From the NCBI GenBank assembly GCA_002341315.1, contig DDNV01000088.1:48119-82785 (forward strand): DNA of 34,667 bases, in the 5' to 3' direction. The position numbers and the translations under genes were made by a program. The stretch comes from Cellvibrionales bacterium UBA2511. GTDB taxonomy: Bacteria > Pseudomonadota > Gammaproteobacteria > Pseudomonadales > Porticoccaceae. The stretch's first letter is position 1. Every line of letters starts with the position of its first letter. Below the pieces are notes generated by a model, which searched no databases, had not been told where the DNA came from, and saw only the letters and a program-made list of their open reading frames with translations. Below are positions 24,005 through 31,070 of the stretch, one piece after another.

Positions 24005-24530
24005 CCACTATCTGCTTATCGTGGATGATGATGCCACGTTCACCCGCATTCTCGGGCGCGCCATGACCCGCCGCGGCTATCAGGTACTCACCGCAGGCAA
24101 TGCCTCCGAGGCCCTGGACTTGTGCCGGCAACACAGTCCCCGCCGGGCCGTGGTGGACCTGAAACTGGAATCCGAGTCAGGGCTTCATCTGCTACCACAG
24201 CTGATTCGGATCAATCCCAAACTCGAGGTGCTGATCCTCACCGGCTATTCCAGTATCTCCACGGCGGTGGAGGCCATCAAACTGGGCGCCCTGAACTATC
24301 TTTGTAAACCCGCCTCAGTAGAGGATATCCTCGCGACGTTCGATACCGATGCCTCCCCCGAGACAACCGGGATCAGCGAAGGTCCGCCCTCGGTGGAGCG
24401 TCTTGAGTGGGAACATATCCAGCGGGTTCTGGCAGAAAATGACGGCAATATTTCCGCCACGGCTCGCCGTCTCGGCATGCACCGTCGCACCCTGCAGCGC
24501 AAACTGCAAAAACGGCCGGTAAAACAATAG
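23994..24530 (+). CDS. RegA/PrrA/ActR-like response regulator
   Basis: 178 residues from ATG 23994, with AGGA 5 nt upstream; an ATG two codons earlier (23988) is also possible. Receiver domain with LLIVDDD, phosphoacceptor Asp in RAVVDLKLESESGL, LTGYSS and LCKPAS. A short linker, then a Fis-type helix-turn-helix at the C-terminus (NGNISATARRLGMHRRTLQRKLQKR), the hallmark of RegA/PrrA/ActR and quite unlike the winged helices of the two OmpR-type regulators in the window. Overlaps the kinase gene by 11 nt. Expected to control respiratory or redox genes, and here perhaps the TonB receptor through the box at 20553. Confidence 0.9.
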   Translation: MPDNHYLLIVDDDATFTRILGRAMTRRGYQVLTAGNASEALDLCRQHSPRRAVVDLKLESESGLHLLPQLIRINPKLEVLILTGYSSISTAVEAIKLGALNYLCKPASVEDILATFDTDASPETTGISEGPPSVERLEWEHIQRVLAENDGNISATARRLGMHRRTLQRKLQKRPVKQ

Positions 24531-24543
24531 CTGTTCCCGGCCG
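24513..24543 (+). terminator. Possible hairpin at the end of the regulator gene
   Basis: CGGCCGG (24513-24519) pairs perfectly with CCGGCCG (24537-24543), with inner AACA/TGTT pairing possible. It spans the stop codon and is followed by only a short T-rich stretch (TGTTTCTG), so a weak or non-canonical terminator at best. Confidence 0.3.
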
Positions 24544-24731
24544 CCTGTTTCTGACTATCTGGGTACCACCCATCCCTGAGCCAATAAAGCCTTTATAAGG
24601 TTGCTTTAACTGCTGTGGCATCCGCAATATGGTCAACCGTGTATCCGGACACTAAACTGATAATAAAACCGGCTCATCCAGGGTGAAGCCACCTTATTTC
24701 ACACTTGATTTGACGCAACAGAGAGTAATCA

Positions 24732-27152
24732 GTGAATAACAAACAGCCATTGCCTTTACCCGCCGACAGTCTCTATCGGCATTGTGATCCAGCTACCCTG
24801 CCCTTCGGTGATACCACCGAACTCGAGCACCTCGACAATTACTATGGCCAGGATCGCGCCCTTGACGCCCTGCGCTTCGGGCTGGGAATCCGCCACGAGG
24901 GTTACAACATCTACGTGCTGGGCTCTTCCGGCATGGGCAAACACGAGATGTTGCAGGATTTTTTGCACCAACAGACACTCGACCGGCCAAAGCCGAGCGA
25001 TTGGTGCTACGTCAATAACTTCAGCGCACCCCATCAACCCAAAGTGTTAAGGCTGCCCTGTGGCCTGGCACAACAGTTACGCAAGGATATGGAACAGTGC
25101 ATTGAAGATTTGCTGGTGACCATTCCCGGTGTGTTTCAAAGCGCGGAATACAAAGCCAGGCTTAACGACATTAGCGATGCCTTCAACGATCAGGAACGAC
25201 AGGCATTTTCAGAGTTAAAAGAAAAAGCGAAAGCACGAAATATCTCAATGCTCGAAACACCTTCTGGCTACACACTCGCGCCACTGGTCAATGACAAAAT
25301 CATTACCTCGGAAGAATTTGAAGCCCTGAGCGACGATGAAAAAACTGCCATCGAACAGAAAATTAACGAGCTCAAGGAAGAACTGAAAGAGCTTGTTCAA
25401 AAAATGCCGATGTGGGTGAAAGCAAGCCGGGAACAATTCAAAAAACTGAATCAGTCCATCGTCCAGAATGCGGTGGGCCAGATATTCAGAGAACTGCAAA
25501 ACCGCTACGGCGACTACCCCGATGTGGTCGAATTCCTCGCTCTGGTGAAACAGGATGTGATTGAAAATGTGGATGCATTCCGTGAAGAGGAAGAACATTC
25601 CAGTGTCCCCGAAAACCTGAAAAACCGGGTACACGAATTCCCGATGTACAGGATCAATGTATTGGTGGATAACGGCGGGGCCTGCACGGCACCCATCGTC
25701 TATGAAAACAACCCGTCCCTCAGCAACCTGCTGGGCCGGGTCGAACACGAAGCACAATACGGCACTCTGACCACCGACTTCACCCTGATAAAAGGCGGTG
25801 CACTACACCGCGCCAACGGCGGTTACCTGCTACTGGATGCCGTTAAGGTCCTCACCAATCCATTTGCCTGGGATGCCCTCAAACGCGCACTACAGTCCCG
25901 GGAAGCACGGATCGAGTCGATCGACCAGTTGCTCAGTCTGGTGAGCACCAAATCACTTGAGCCGGAACCGGTACCACTGGACATCAAGGTTATCCTGTTG
26001 GGCGACAGAACCGTCTACTACCTGCTGCAGGCCTACGATCCGGATTTCAACCTGCTCTTCAAAGTTCCCGCCGACCTGTCCGAGGAGCTACCCCGCACCG
26101 ATGCCAATACGCTGGGTTACGCCCGACTGATCGCCTCATTGCAACACCGCAAGGGAATTCGACCACTCGACCAGAGCGCCGTGGCGCGGGTGATTGAGCA
26201 GGGCTCCCGTCTGCTTGAGGACGCCCAGAAACTACCCCTGCATCTCAACCTCCTCACGGATCTGCTCTGTGAGAGTGACTATTTTGCCGGGCAGGCCAAT
26301 GCAGAACAGGTAGGCATCGTGCACGTTCAGGCTGCCATAGAGGCGGCCTCCAGACGGATGGACCAATTCAGAGAACGGGTCCACGAGAGCATCCTCAGGG
26401 AAATACAGTTAGTGGACACCCGCGGCGAGCACGTGGCCCAAATCAACGGGCTCTCCGTCTACCAGCTCGGTGAATACGCATTTGGCCGCCCCACCCGCAT
26501 TACTGCCCAAGCGCGGCTCGGACACGGCAAAGTGCTGGATATCGAACGCGAGGTAAAACTGGGCGGCAATATTCACTCGAAAGCCGTGTTAATTCTCTCT
26601 GCCTTTATCGCCAATCGCTATGCCAGAGACCGACCGCTACCGGTCTCCGCCAGTCTGGTCTTTGAACAATCCTATGGCGGGATTGAAGGCGACAGCGCCT
26701 CTGTGGCGGAAATCACTGTATTGCTCTCGGCAATAGCCGACATCCCGATCAGACAATCCCTCGCGGTGACCGGGTCGATTAACCAACATGGGCAGATTCA
26801 GGCGATTGGCGGTATCAACCAGAAAATCGAAGGCTTTTACGATATTTGCAATGCCCGCGGGCTGACCGGTGACCAGGGGGTGGTGATGCCCGCCGCCAAC
26901 ACCCAGCACCTGATGCTGGAGGAGCGCGTGATCGATGCCGTTAAACGGGGCGCGTTTCATATCTATGCCATCTCCACGATCGATGAGGCCCTGACGTTAC
27001 TCACGGGACAGCCTGCGGGTAAACCCGATGATAAGGGTGAGTACCCGACTGATTCCGTGAACGGCAAAGTGATGGCAAAGATTGAAGCGTGGATACAAGT
27101 CACCCAAAAATTTGCTGTCGGTCATACGCAGGGTGACGAGCGTGCAGACTGA
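24732..27152 (+). CDS. Lon-type ATP-dependent protease (LonB-like family, YcbZ/Lonrf class)
   Basis: 806 residues. Walker A GSSGMGK at 64-70; a long charged helical insert about 150-270 (NELKEELKELVQKM) as in the AAA_32 family; a second ATPase segment with GGALHRANGGYLLLDAVKVL (Walker-B-like) and LDIKVILLGDR. The C-terminal Lon proteolytic domain has Ser655 in GIEGDSASVAE and Lys698 in GGINQKIEG, 43 residues apart exactly as Ser679/Lys722 of E. coli Lon. Lacks the N-terminal LAN domain of classical Lon, so it is a specialised paralogue that degrades damaged or regulatory proteins. The start follows GAGAGTAATCA. Its 3' end overlaps the stress-protein gene by 11 nt. Confidence 0.9.
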   Translation: MNNKQPLPLPADSLYRHCDPATLPFGDTTELEHLDNYYGQDRALDALRFGLGIRHEGYNIYVLGSSGMGKHEMLQDFLHQQTLDRPKPSDWCYVNNFSAPHQPKVLRLPCGLAQQLRKDMEQCIEDLLVTIPGVFQSAEYKARLNDISDAFNDQERQAFSELKEKAKARNISMLETPSGYTLAPLVNDKIITSEEFEALSDDEKTAIEQKINELKEELKELVQKMPMWVKASREQFKKLNQSIVQNAVGQIFRELQNRYGDYPDVVEFLALVKQDVIENVDAFREEEEHSSVPENLKNRVHEFPMYRINVLVDNGGACTAPIVYENNPSLSNLLGRVEHEAQYGTLTTDFTLIKGGALHRANGGYLLLDAVKVLTNPFAWDALKRALQSREARIESIDQLLSLVSTKSLEPEPVPLDIKVILLGDRTVYYLLQAYDPDFNLLFKVPADLSEELPRTDANTLGYARLIASLQHRKGIRPLDQSAVARVIEQGSRLLEDAQKLPLHLNLLTDLLCESDYFAGQANAEQVGIVHVQAAIEAASRRMDQFRERVHESILREIQLVDTRGEHVAQINGLSVYQLGEYAFGRPTRITAQARLGHGKVLDIEREVKLGGNIHSKAVLILSAFIANRYARDRPLPVSASLVFEQSYGGIEGDSASVAEITVLLSAIADIPIRQSLAVTGSINQHGQIQAIGGINQKIEGFYDICNARGLTGDQGVVMPAANTQHLMLEERVIDAVKRGAFHIYAISTIDEALTLLTGQPAGKPDDKGEYPTDSVNGKVMAKIEAWIQVTQKFAVGHTQGDERAD

Positions 27153-27894
27153 GCGCAGAATTCTAATCGCGCTGGATGCGCTGAGTATCACCGAAGCCAG
27201 CCTGTTGTCACTGGTAACGATGGCGAGATGGCTGAACGCATCGCTCGCCGGCCTGTATATTGAGGACAGTCGCTTGCTGGCCGCGGCGGGGTTGCCCTTT
27301 GCCCGAGAAATTTCCAGCCTCTCGGGCGAAGAGCGGTTGTTCGGTCGAGATGCCATGATCAGATCCAGCCGAATGGCGTCATCCAGAGCACAGCAGCTAC
27401 TGGAACAGTTATCTTCACAGCAGAAAGTGGCCTGCACCTTCCATATTGAGAGCGGGATGCTGGCGCCCTGTGCATTATCCCACGAGGGGTACGATATTTT
27501 TTTTCCGGGACGAATCCGCACTTCGGCCAGACCTCGACCACCGGGGCTATCCTCACGACCCAGCAAACCACTGGTGTTGGTTTACGATACATCCCCACAA
27601 TTTTATCGGGCACTGGAGGTGGTGAGCCGACTAGCAGCCAACGGAATGGTATCGGATGTCACCCTGTTGAGCGAGACAGCACTGCCCCCTGAGATTGCTG
27701 ACCAACTGCCGGTTGATGGCATTAGAGTGCACTTTCAGCGGGTCGAATCCATTCACCCAGGAGATTTAACGTACCTGAGGCTACCGGCAGGTTCACTGAT
27801 CATGATGTCAAAAATGAACTTCGAAAAGCTGTCAGCCACGGAGTTGGCCGACCTGCCCGATTTACTGCCTTACCCCTTGATGCTGATTGCCTGA
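27142..27894 (+). CDS. Universal-stress-protein-like protein coupled to the Lon-type protease
   Basis: 250 residues from GTG 27142 (AGGG 8 nt upstream). The frame is open 20 codons further up, but the UspA-like fold begins at TERRILIALDALSITEASLLSLVTMARWLNASLAGLYIEDSRLL, which resembles the N-terminal beta-alpha unit of Usp domains with the LAGL(F/Y)(V/I)ED motif. The second half (KPLVLVYDTSPQFYRALEVVSRLAANGMVSDVTLL) looks like a degenerate second Usp-like Rossmann unit. The nucleotide-binding GxxGxxxxGS motif is absent, so ATP binding is doubtful. The 11-nt overlap with the protease gene implies joint expression; it could be an adaptor or stress partner (inference). Confidence 0.75.
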   Translation: MQTERRILIALDALSITEASLLSLVTMARWLNASLAGLYIEDSRLLAAAGLPFAREISSLSGEERLFGRDAMIRSSRMASSRAQQLLEQLSSQQKVACTFHIESGMLAPCALSHEGYDIFFPGRIRTSARPRPPGLSSRPSKPLVLVYDTSPQFYRALEVVSRLAANGMVSDVTLLSETALPPEIADQLPVDGIRVHFQRVESIHPGDLTYLRLPAGSLIMMSKMNFEKLSATELADLPDLLPYPLMLIA

Positions 27895-27924
27895 CGGATC
27901 CGCCACATCAATAAATCCTGGCAG

Positions 27925-28332
27925 CTAATTCAGCACCCTATAACCGCGGCCCCGCAGACAGTTCTTGACCACGCGTTTGCGTTCAGCACTACCGGAGGAC
28001 ACACCCTTGATAGCCCCGGTGACGGCTCCGACACCGGCCCCTTTCTTGGCTGTGCCGGAATCACCGACGATGGCCCCGACAACACCGCCGACCACCGCAC
28101 CACCTGCTGCGGAGGTTGCCGTTCGCTCCGCCACAGGCACCTCGGAAGCATAGCGCTGGCAATCGGCAAGATCCGCGCGGTAATAGGACATATCGACGCC
28201 CTGGGTATCGATAATAATACCGTCCGTTGCACCGTAACCGGATTGGCGTTGGCTGCTACAGCCCGCTGCCATGACGGACAACAGCACAATAAGTGGTAGA
28301 CGCAACGTCAATATCCTGCTCTCCAAAGTCAT
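27925..28332 (-). CDS. Glycine-zipper lipoprotein
   Basis: 135 residues. Signal peptide ending LSVMAAGC gives a lipidated cysteine at residue 25. The mature part has a Cys-containing segment (DLADCQRYASEV) and a strong glycine zipper AAGGAVVGGVVGAIVGDSGTAKKGAGVGAVTGAIKG, then a basic tail with a second Cys (RKRVVKNCLRGRGYRVLN). This is the small YMGG/glycine-zipper family of outer-membrane lipoproteins of unknown function. GGGAG lies very close (2 nt) to ATG 28332. Convergent with the stress-protein gene, 30 bp apart; separated by about 100 bp from the QmcA-like gene upstream. Confidence 0.8.
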   Translation of the reverse strand: MTLESRILTLRLPLIVLLSVMAAGCSSQRQSGYGATDGIIIDTQGVDMSYYRADLADCQRYASEVPVAERTATSAAGGAVVGGVVGAIVGDSGTAKKGAGVGAVTGAIKGVSSGSAERKRVVKNCLRGRGYRVLN

Positions 28333-28435
28333 TTCTCCCGTCAGCTCCTATGGCAGAGGTTCGAACCTTACTCGTACAAAACGTTTTTGCCCCGAATCGG
28401 TTGACAGAAACCCGTTCCCCATTAACTCAACGGGA

Positions 28436-29287
28436 CTATTTCGTCGTACTCATCAGTCCCCTGACCGCAGCGGGAATATCACCCGGCAACAGTACCAGCT
28501 TGGCATTCTCTGAGACGGCCAGCTCACGCATCGCTTCAACGTATTTTTCGCCCAGCAAATAAACCGCTGGCAACTCCTTGTCCTGAATACCTGCGGTCAC
28601 TTTTTCGATCGCTTCCTGGGTGGCCGTTGCCAGTACCACCTTGGCCTCGGCATCGCGCCGGGACGCTTCCAGCCGGCCCTCGGCTTCGAGAATGGCCGCG
28701 GTTTTCTCGCCGTCGGCGCGGGTCACTGTGGCACGGCGCTGGCGCTCGGCAGCGGCCTGCTCTTCCATGGCCTGCTGCATGGTTCCGGAGGGATTGATAT
28801 CCTGAATTTCCACCGTTTTCATCACAATACCCCAGTCAGAAATATCGTCAGATATGGAGGTTTTTAACTTGGCTTTGATCTGGTCTCTGGAGGAAAGGGC
28901 ATCATCCAGATCCATCTCGCCGACAATGGAACGCAGTGATGTCTGAACCAGGTTGCGAATCGCCAGTTCATAGTCCTCGACCCCGTAGACGGCCTTTTCC
29001 GGTGCCACGATATTGATATAGGCCACGGCATTGGCAACGATAACCACGTTATCCTTGGTGATAACCTCCTGCGAAGGAATATCCAGTACGATATCCTTGG
29101 TGGAAACCCGGTAGGCCACGGTATCGATATAGGGAATAATGATATTCAGCCCCGGCGGCAGTATTTTGTGAAACTTGCCCAGCCGTTGCACCACATGTTT
29201 GCTCCCCTGGGGCACAATCCGGACACCCAACCCAACGGTAATAACCAGCAGTACCAAAACTGCCAAAACAACGACTGTGCCGCCCAT
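28436..29287 (-). CDS. qmcA: SPFH/stomatin-family membrane protein (QmcA-like)
   Basis: 283 residues from ATG 29287, preferred because GGAG is 8 nt upstream; a GTG three codons earlier has no spaced site. One N-terminal helix (VVVLAVLVLLVITVGLGV), then the SPFH/Band-7 domain (VRIVPQGSKHVVQRLGKFHKILPPGLNIIIPYIDTV...), IVGEMDLDDALSSRD, and a coiled coil rich in Ala/Glu/Arg (MQQAMEEQAAAERQRRATVTRADGEKTAAILEAEGRLEASRRDAEAKV). Length and order fit QmcA/YbbK. SPFH proteins form large membrane microdomain assemblies and often act with NfeD proteins, which is the next gene upstream (51-58 bp gap). The symbol rests on family similarity only. Confidence 0.87.
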   Translation of the reverse strand: MGGTVVVLAVLVLLVITVGLGVRIVPQGSKHVVQRLGKFHKILPPGLNIIIPYIDTVAYRVSTKDIVLDIPSQEVITKDNVVIVANAVAYINIVAPEKAVYGVEDYELAIRNLVQTSLRSIVGEMDLDDALSSRDQIKAKLKTSISDDISDWGIVMKTVEIQDINPSGTMQQAMEEQAAAERQRRATVTRADGEKTAAILEAEGRLEASRRDAEAKVVLATATQEAIEKVTAGIQDKELPAVYLLGEKYVEAMRELAVSENAKLVLLPGDIPAAVRGLMSTTK

Positions 29288-29345
29288 GCCACCCACTCCG
29301 AAAAAAAGTTAACGTTCCAAAAACCGGTCGATTCCGGTCAGTTAC

Positions 29346-29795
29346 TCAATCGAGCTTCACCACCACCAGGGTATTACCGGAAAACTCTTTGACGAACACC
29401 CGGTCACCCAGTGATAACGTCTGGTCGCAGATAAACTCCCATTCATCGGCACCGAGCAGCGGCGTGGTAAAACGCACTATCCCCCGGCCGTGTTCAACCG
29501 GCAGTTTTATGACACGGCCCGACTCGCCAATGGCGGCCTCTCTGGAAAGTCCGGCCAGGGTTTTATCCACCATTCGCGGTTTCAGGTATTTAAACCAGCA
29601 TAGTGCGAAACCGCCGGAAGCTAGAATCCAGACCAACAGCTGGCCCACGATCGGCAACTGCGGCACCAGCCACAACAGCACACCCACCACCATCGCGCCG
29701 AGACCAAACCAGAGGATGGTGAAACTGGGTACTACGATCTCCAGTATCACCAGCAGGATGCCCAACACCAGCCAGTGCCAATAGACAATCTCCAT
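29346..29795 (-). CDS. NfeD-family membrane protein
   Basis: 149 residues, ATG 29795 with GAGGAGA 6 nt upstream. Three or four hydrophobic helices (YWHWLVLGILLVILEIVVPSFTILWFGLGAMVVGVLLWLVPQLPIVGQLLVWILASGGFALCWF), then a C-terminal OB-fold (GESGRVIKLPVEHGRGIVRF...GDRVFVKEFSGNTLVVVKLD). This is the short YbbJ-type NfeD, partner of QmcA/YbbK in E. coli. It overlaps the preceding small membrane protein gene by one base (TAATG), so the three form an operon. Likely modulates the SPFH assembly or membrane fluidity (family knowledge). Confidence 0.88.
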   Translation of the reverse strand: MEIVYWHWLVLGILLVILEIVVPSFTILWFGLGAMVVGVLLWLVPQLPIVGQLLVWILASGGFALCWFKYLKPRMVDKTLAGLSREAAIGESGRVIKLPVEHGRGIVRFTTPLLGADEWEFICDQTLSLGDRVFVKEFSGNTLVVVKLD

Positions 29796-30022
29796 TAACG
29801 ATCTCCTCGATGGTCATTCTGTTTGGACCCCGGGGATGCCAGTAAACGAAAAATCGCCAGAACCAGAGGCAGCATCAATAAAAAACCCACAACTGTCATG
29901 ATCCAGGCGGCAACACCGCCACCGTCAATCAGCTGCAGGATACCCATTGCCGCCAGCACGGCACCCACCAGATCCAGCAGGATCAGGCGATAGGGAATTT
30001 TCAATGGTTTACTGTTGCTCAT
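29795..30022 (-). CDS. Small two-helix membrane protein of unknown function
   Basis: 75 residues from ATG 30022, which has GGGAA 8 nt upstream; ATG 30028 is too close to it. Two hydrophobic helices (LILLDLVGAVLAAMGILQLI and WIMTVVGFLLMLPLVLAIFRLLA) joined by a Gly-rich turn, ending in a charged tail (SPGSKQNDHRGDR). I recognise no family. TAATG coupling to the NfeD gene suggests a third component of the QmcA/NfeD module. It begins 18 bp after the end of the DUF523-DUF1722 gene. Confidence 0.7.
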   Translation of the reverse strand: MSNSKPLKIPYRLILLDLVGAVLAAMGILQLIDGGGVAAWIMTVVGFLLMLPLVLAIFRLLASPGSKQNDHRGDR

Positions 30023-30039
30023 GAGCATACTTCCCGATT

Positions 30040-30981
30040 TTATAGCAGATTCATCAGGCGCAATTCTGCCGGGTAGGGGTTCAGGTACCAGGACCGATTG
30101 ATATACTCGTCCGGAGCTTTTCGAAAGTGGTGCTGCAGGAGTGTTACAGGCACGATCAATGGCAACTCACCTCGTTCGAAGCGTTCGAATATTTCAATCA
30201 GCTCCTGTTTGTCTGCGGCATCGAGCTGCTTTTTCAGATACCCCTGAATATGCTGCAGGACATTCAAATGATTTTTACGCGTGGCAATTTTTTTCAGATT
30301 GGCCATGGCCAATGACAGGTAATCCGCAGCAACTGCTTTCAGGGTATCAGGACGGGCAAGCGCTGCGATACGACCCAGTTCCCGACACTGATTCTGGTCG
30401 TGACTCATGAAGATCAGTTTGTGTCGGGCATGAAAATCCGTGAGTTTCTGTACACTGAGCGCCGGGAAGTAGTCAGATCGCCAGCGATGATAGATAAACA
30501 CCCGCTGAATAAAATTCTCCCGCAACCCGGGATCCCCCAGCCGGCCCTCTTCCTCAACCGGCAGACAGGGAAACTGTTCCATCACCGTGCGGGCAAACAC
30601 GCCCCGCCCCTCTGGCCTTGCCCCGGCCGCGCCATACACCTTGACTCTCGCCATGCCGCAACTGGGTGAATCCCGCTTAAGAATGAGCCCGGATAACTGA
30701 CTGATCTCGGCAAACTGCTCCCGACTATAGCTGACCAGCTGTTCAGTGACATCGAACGCCTGATCTTCCGTTCGCACTGCCCTGTCACCGCTATCACTGG
30801 CAATCAGTCTGAGAGTGGGCCTGGGCACACCGAGACCAATACCGACTTCCGGACAGAATCGGTGAAAACTGAAGTGGCCCGCCAGAGTCCCATTGATATA
30901 GGCATCCCGCTTATGACCACCGTTATAGCGCACCTCATCGCCCATCAGGCAGGCACTGATCCCCACCGGAATTTTGTCCAA
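30040..30981 (-). CDS. DUF523-DUF1722 (YbgA-like) fusion protein
   Basis: 313 residues, starting at TTG 30981 with GAGG 6 nt upstream. The first ATG lies inside the conserved motif SACLMGDEVRYNGGHK, so the TTG start is needed. The N-terminal DUF523 (about 1-155) has paired cysteine motifs SACLxG and KRDSPSCG, suggesting a metal or thiol site. The C-terminal DUF1722 (about 190-305) contains FHARHKLIFMSHDQNQCRELGRIAA and QGYLKKQL. The family includes E. coli YbgA and often lies near photolyase (phrB) genes; none is visible here. Cytoplasmic; biochemical function unknown to me. Heads the operon with the small membrane protein, NfeD and QmcA genes. Confidence 0.85.
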   Translation of the reverse strand: MDKIPVGISACLMGDEVRYNGGHKRDAYINGTLAGHFSFHRFCPEVGIGLGVPRPTLRLIASDSGDRAVRTEDQAFDVTEQLVSYSREQFAEISQLSGLILKRDSPSCGMARVKVYGAAGARPEGRGVFARTVMEQFPCLPVEEEGRLGDPGLRENFIQRVFIYHRWRSDYFPALSVQKLTDFHARHKLIFMSHDQNQCRELGRIAALARPDTLKAVAADYLSLAMANLKKIATRKNHLNVLQHIQGYLKKQLDAADKQELIEIFERFERGELPLIVPVTLLQHHFRKAPDEYINRSWYLNPYPAELRLMNLL

Positions 30982-31070
30982 AGCTCACCTCGTAAAAAAT
31001 GCTCCGTGACTATACCGCTTCCCGGTCATTCAGTGCACGCTTTACCGCTACAGTTGATGCGCCCGTCAAT

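Noticed and set aside
24588..24600. CCTTTATAAGG-like palindrome before the Lon-type gene as a terminator
   Set aside because: Short, AT-rich, no T-run; too weak to call.
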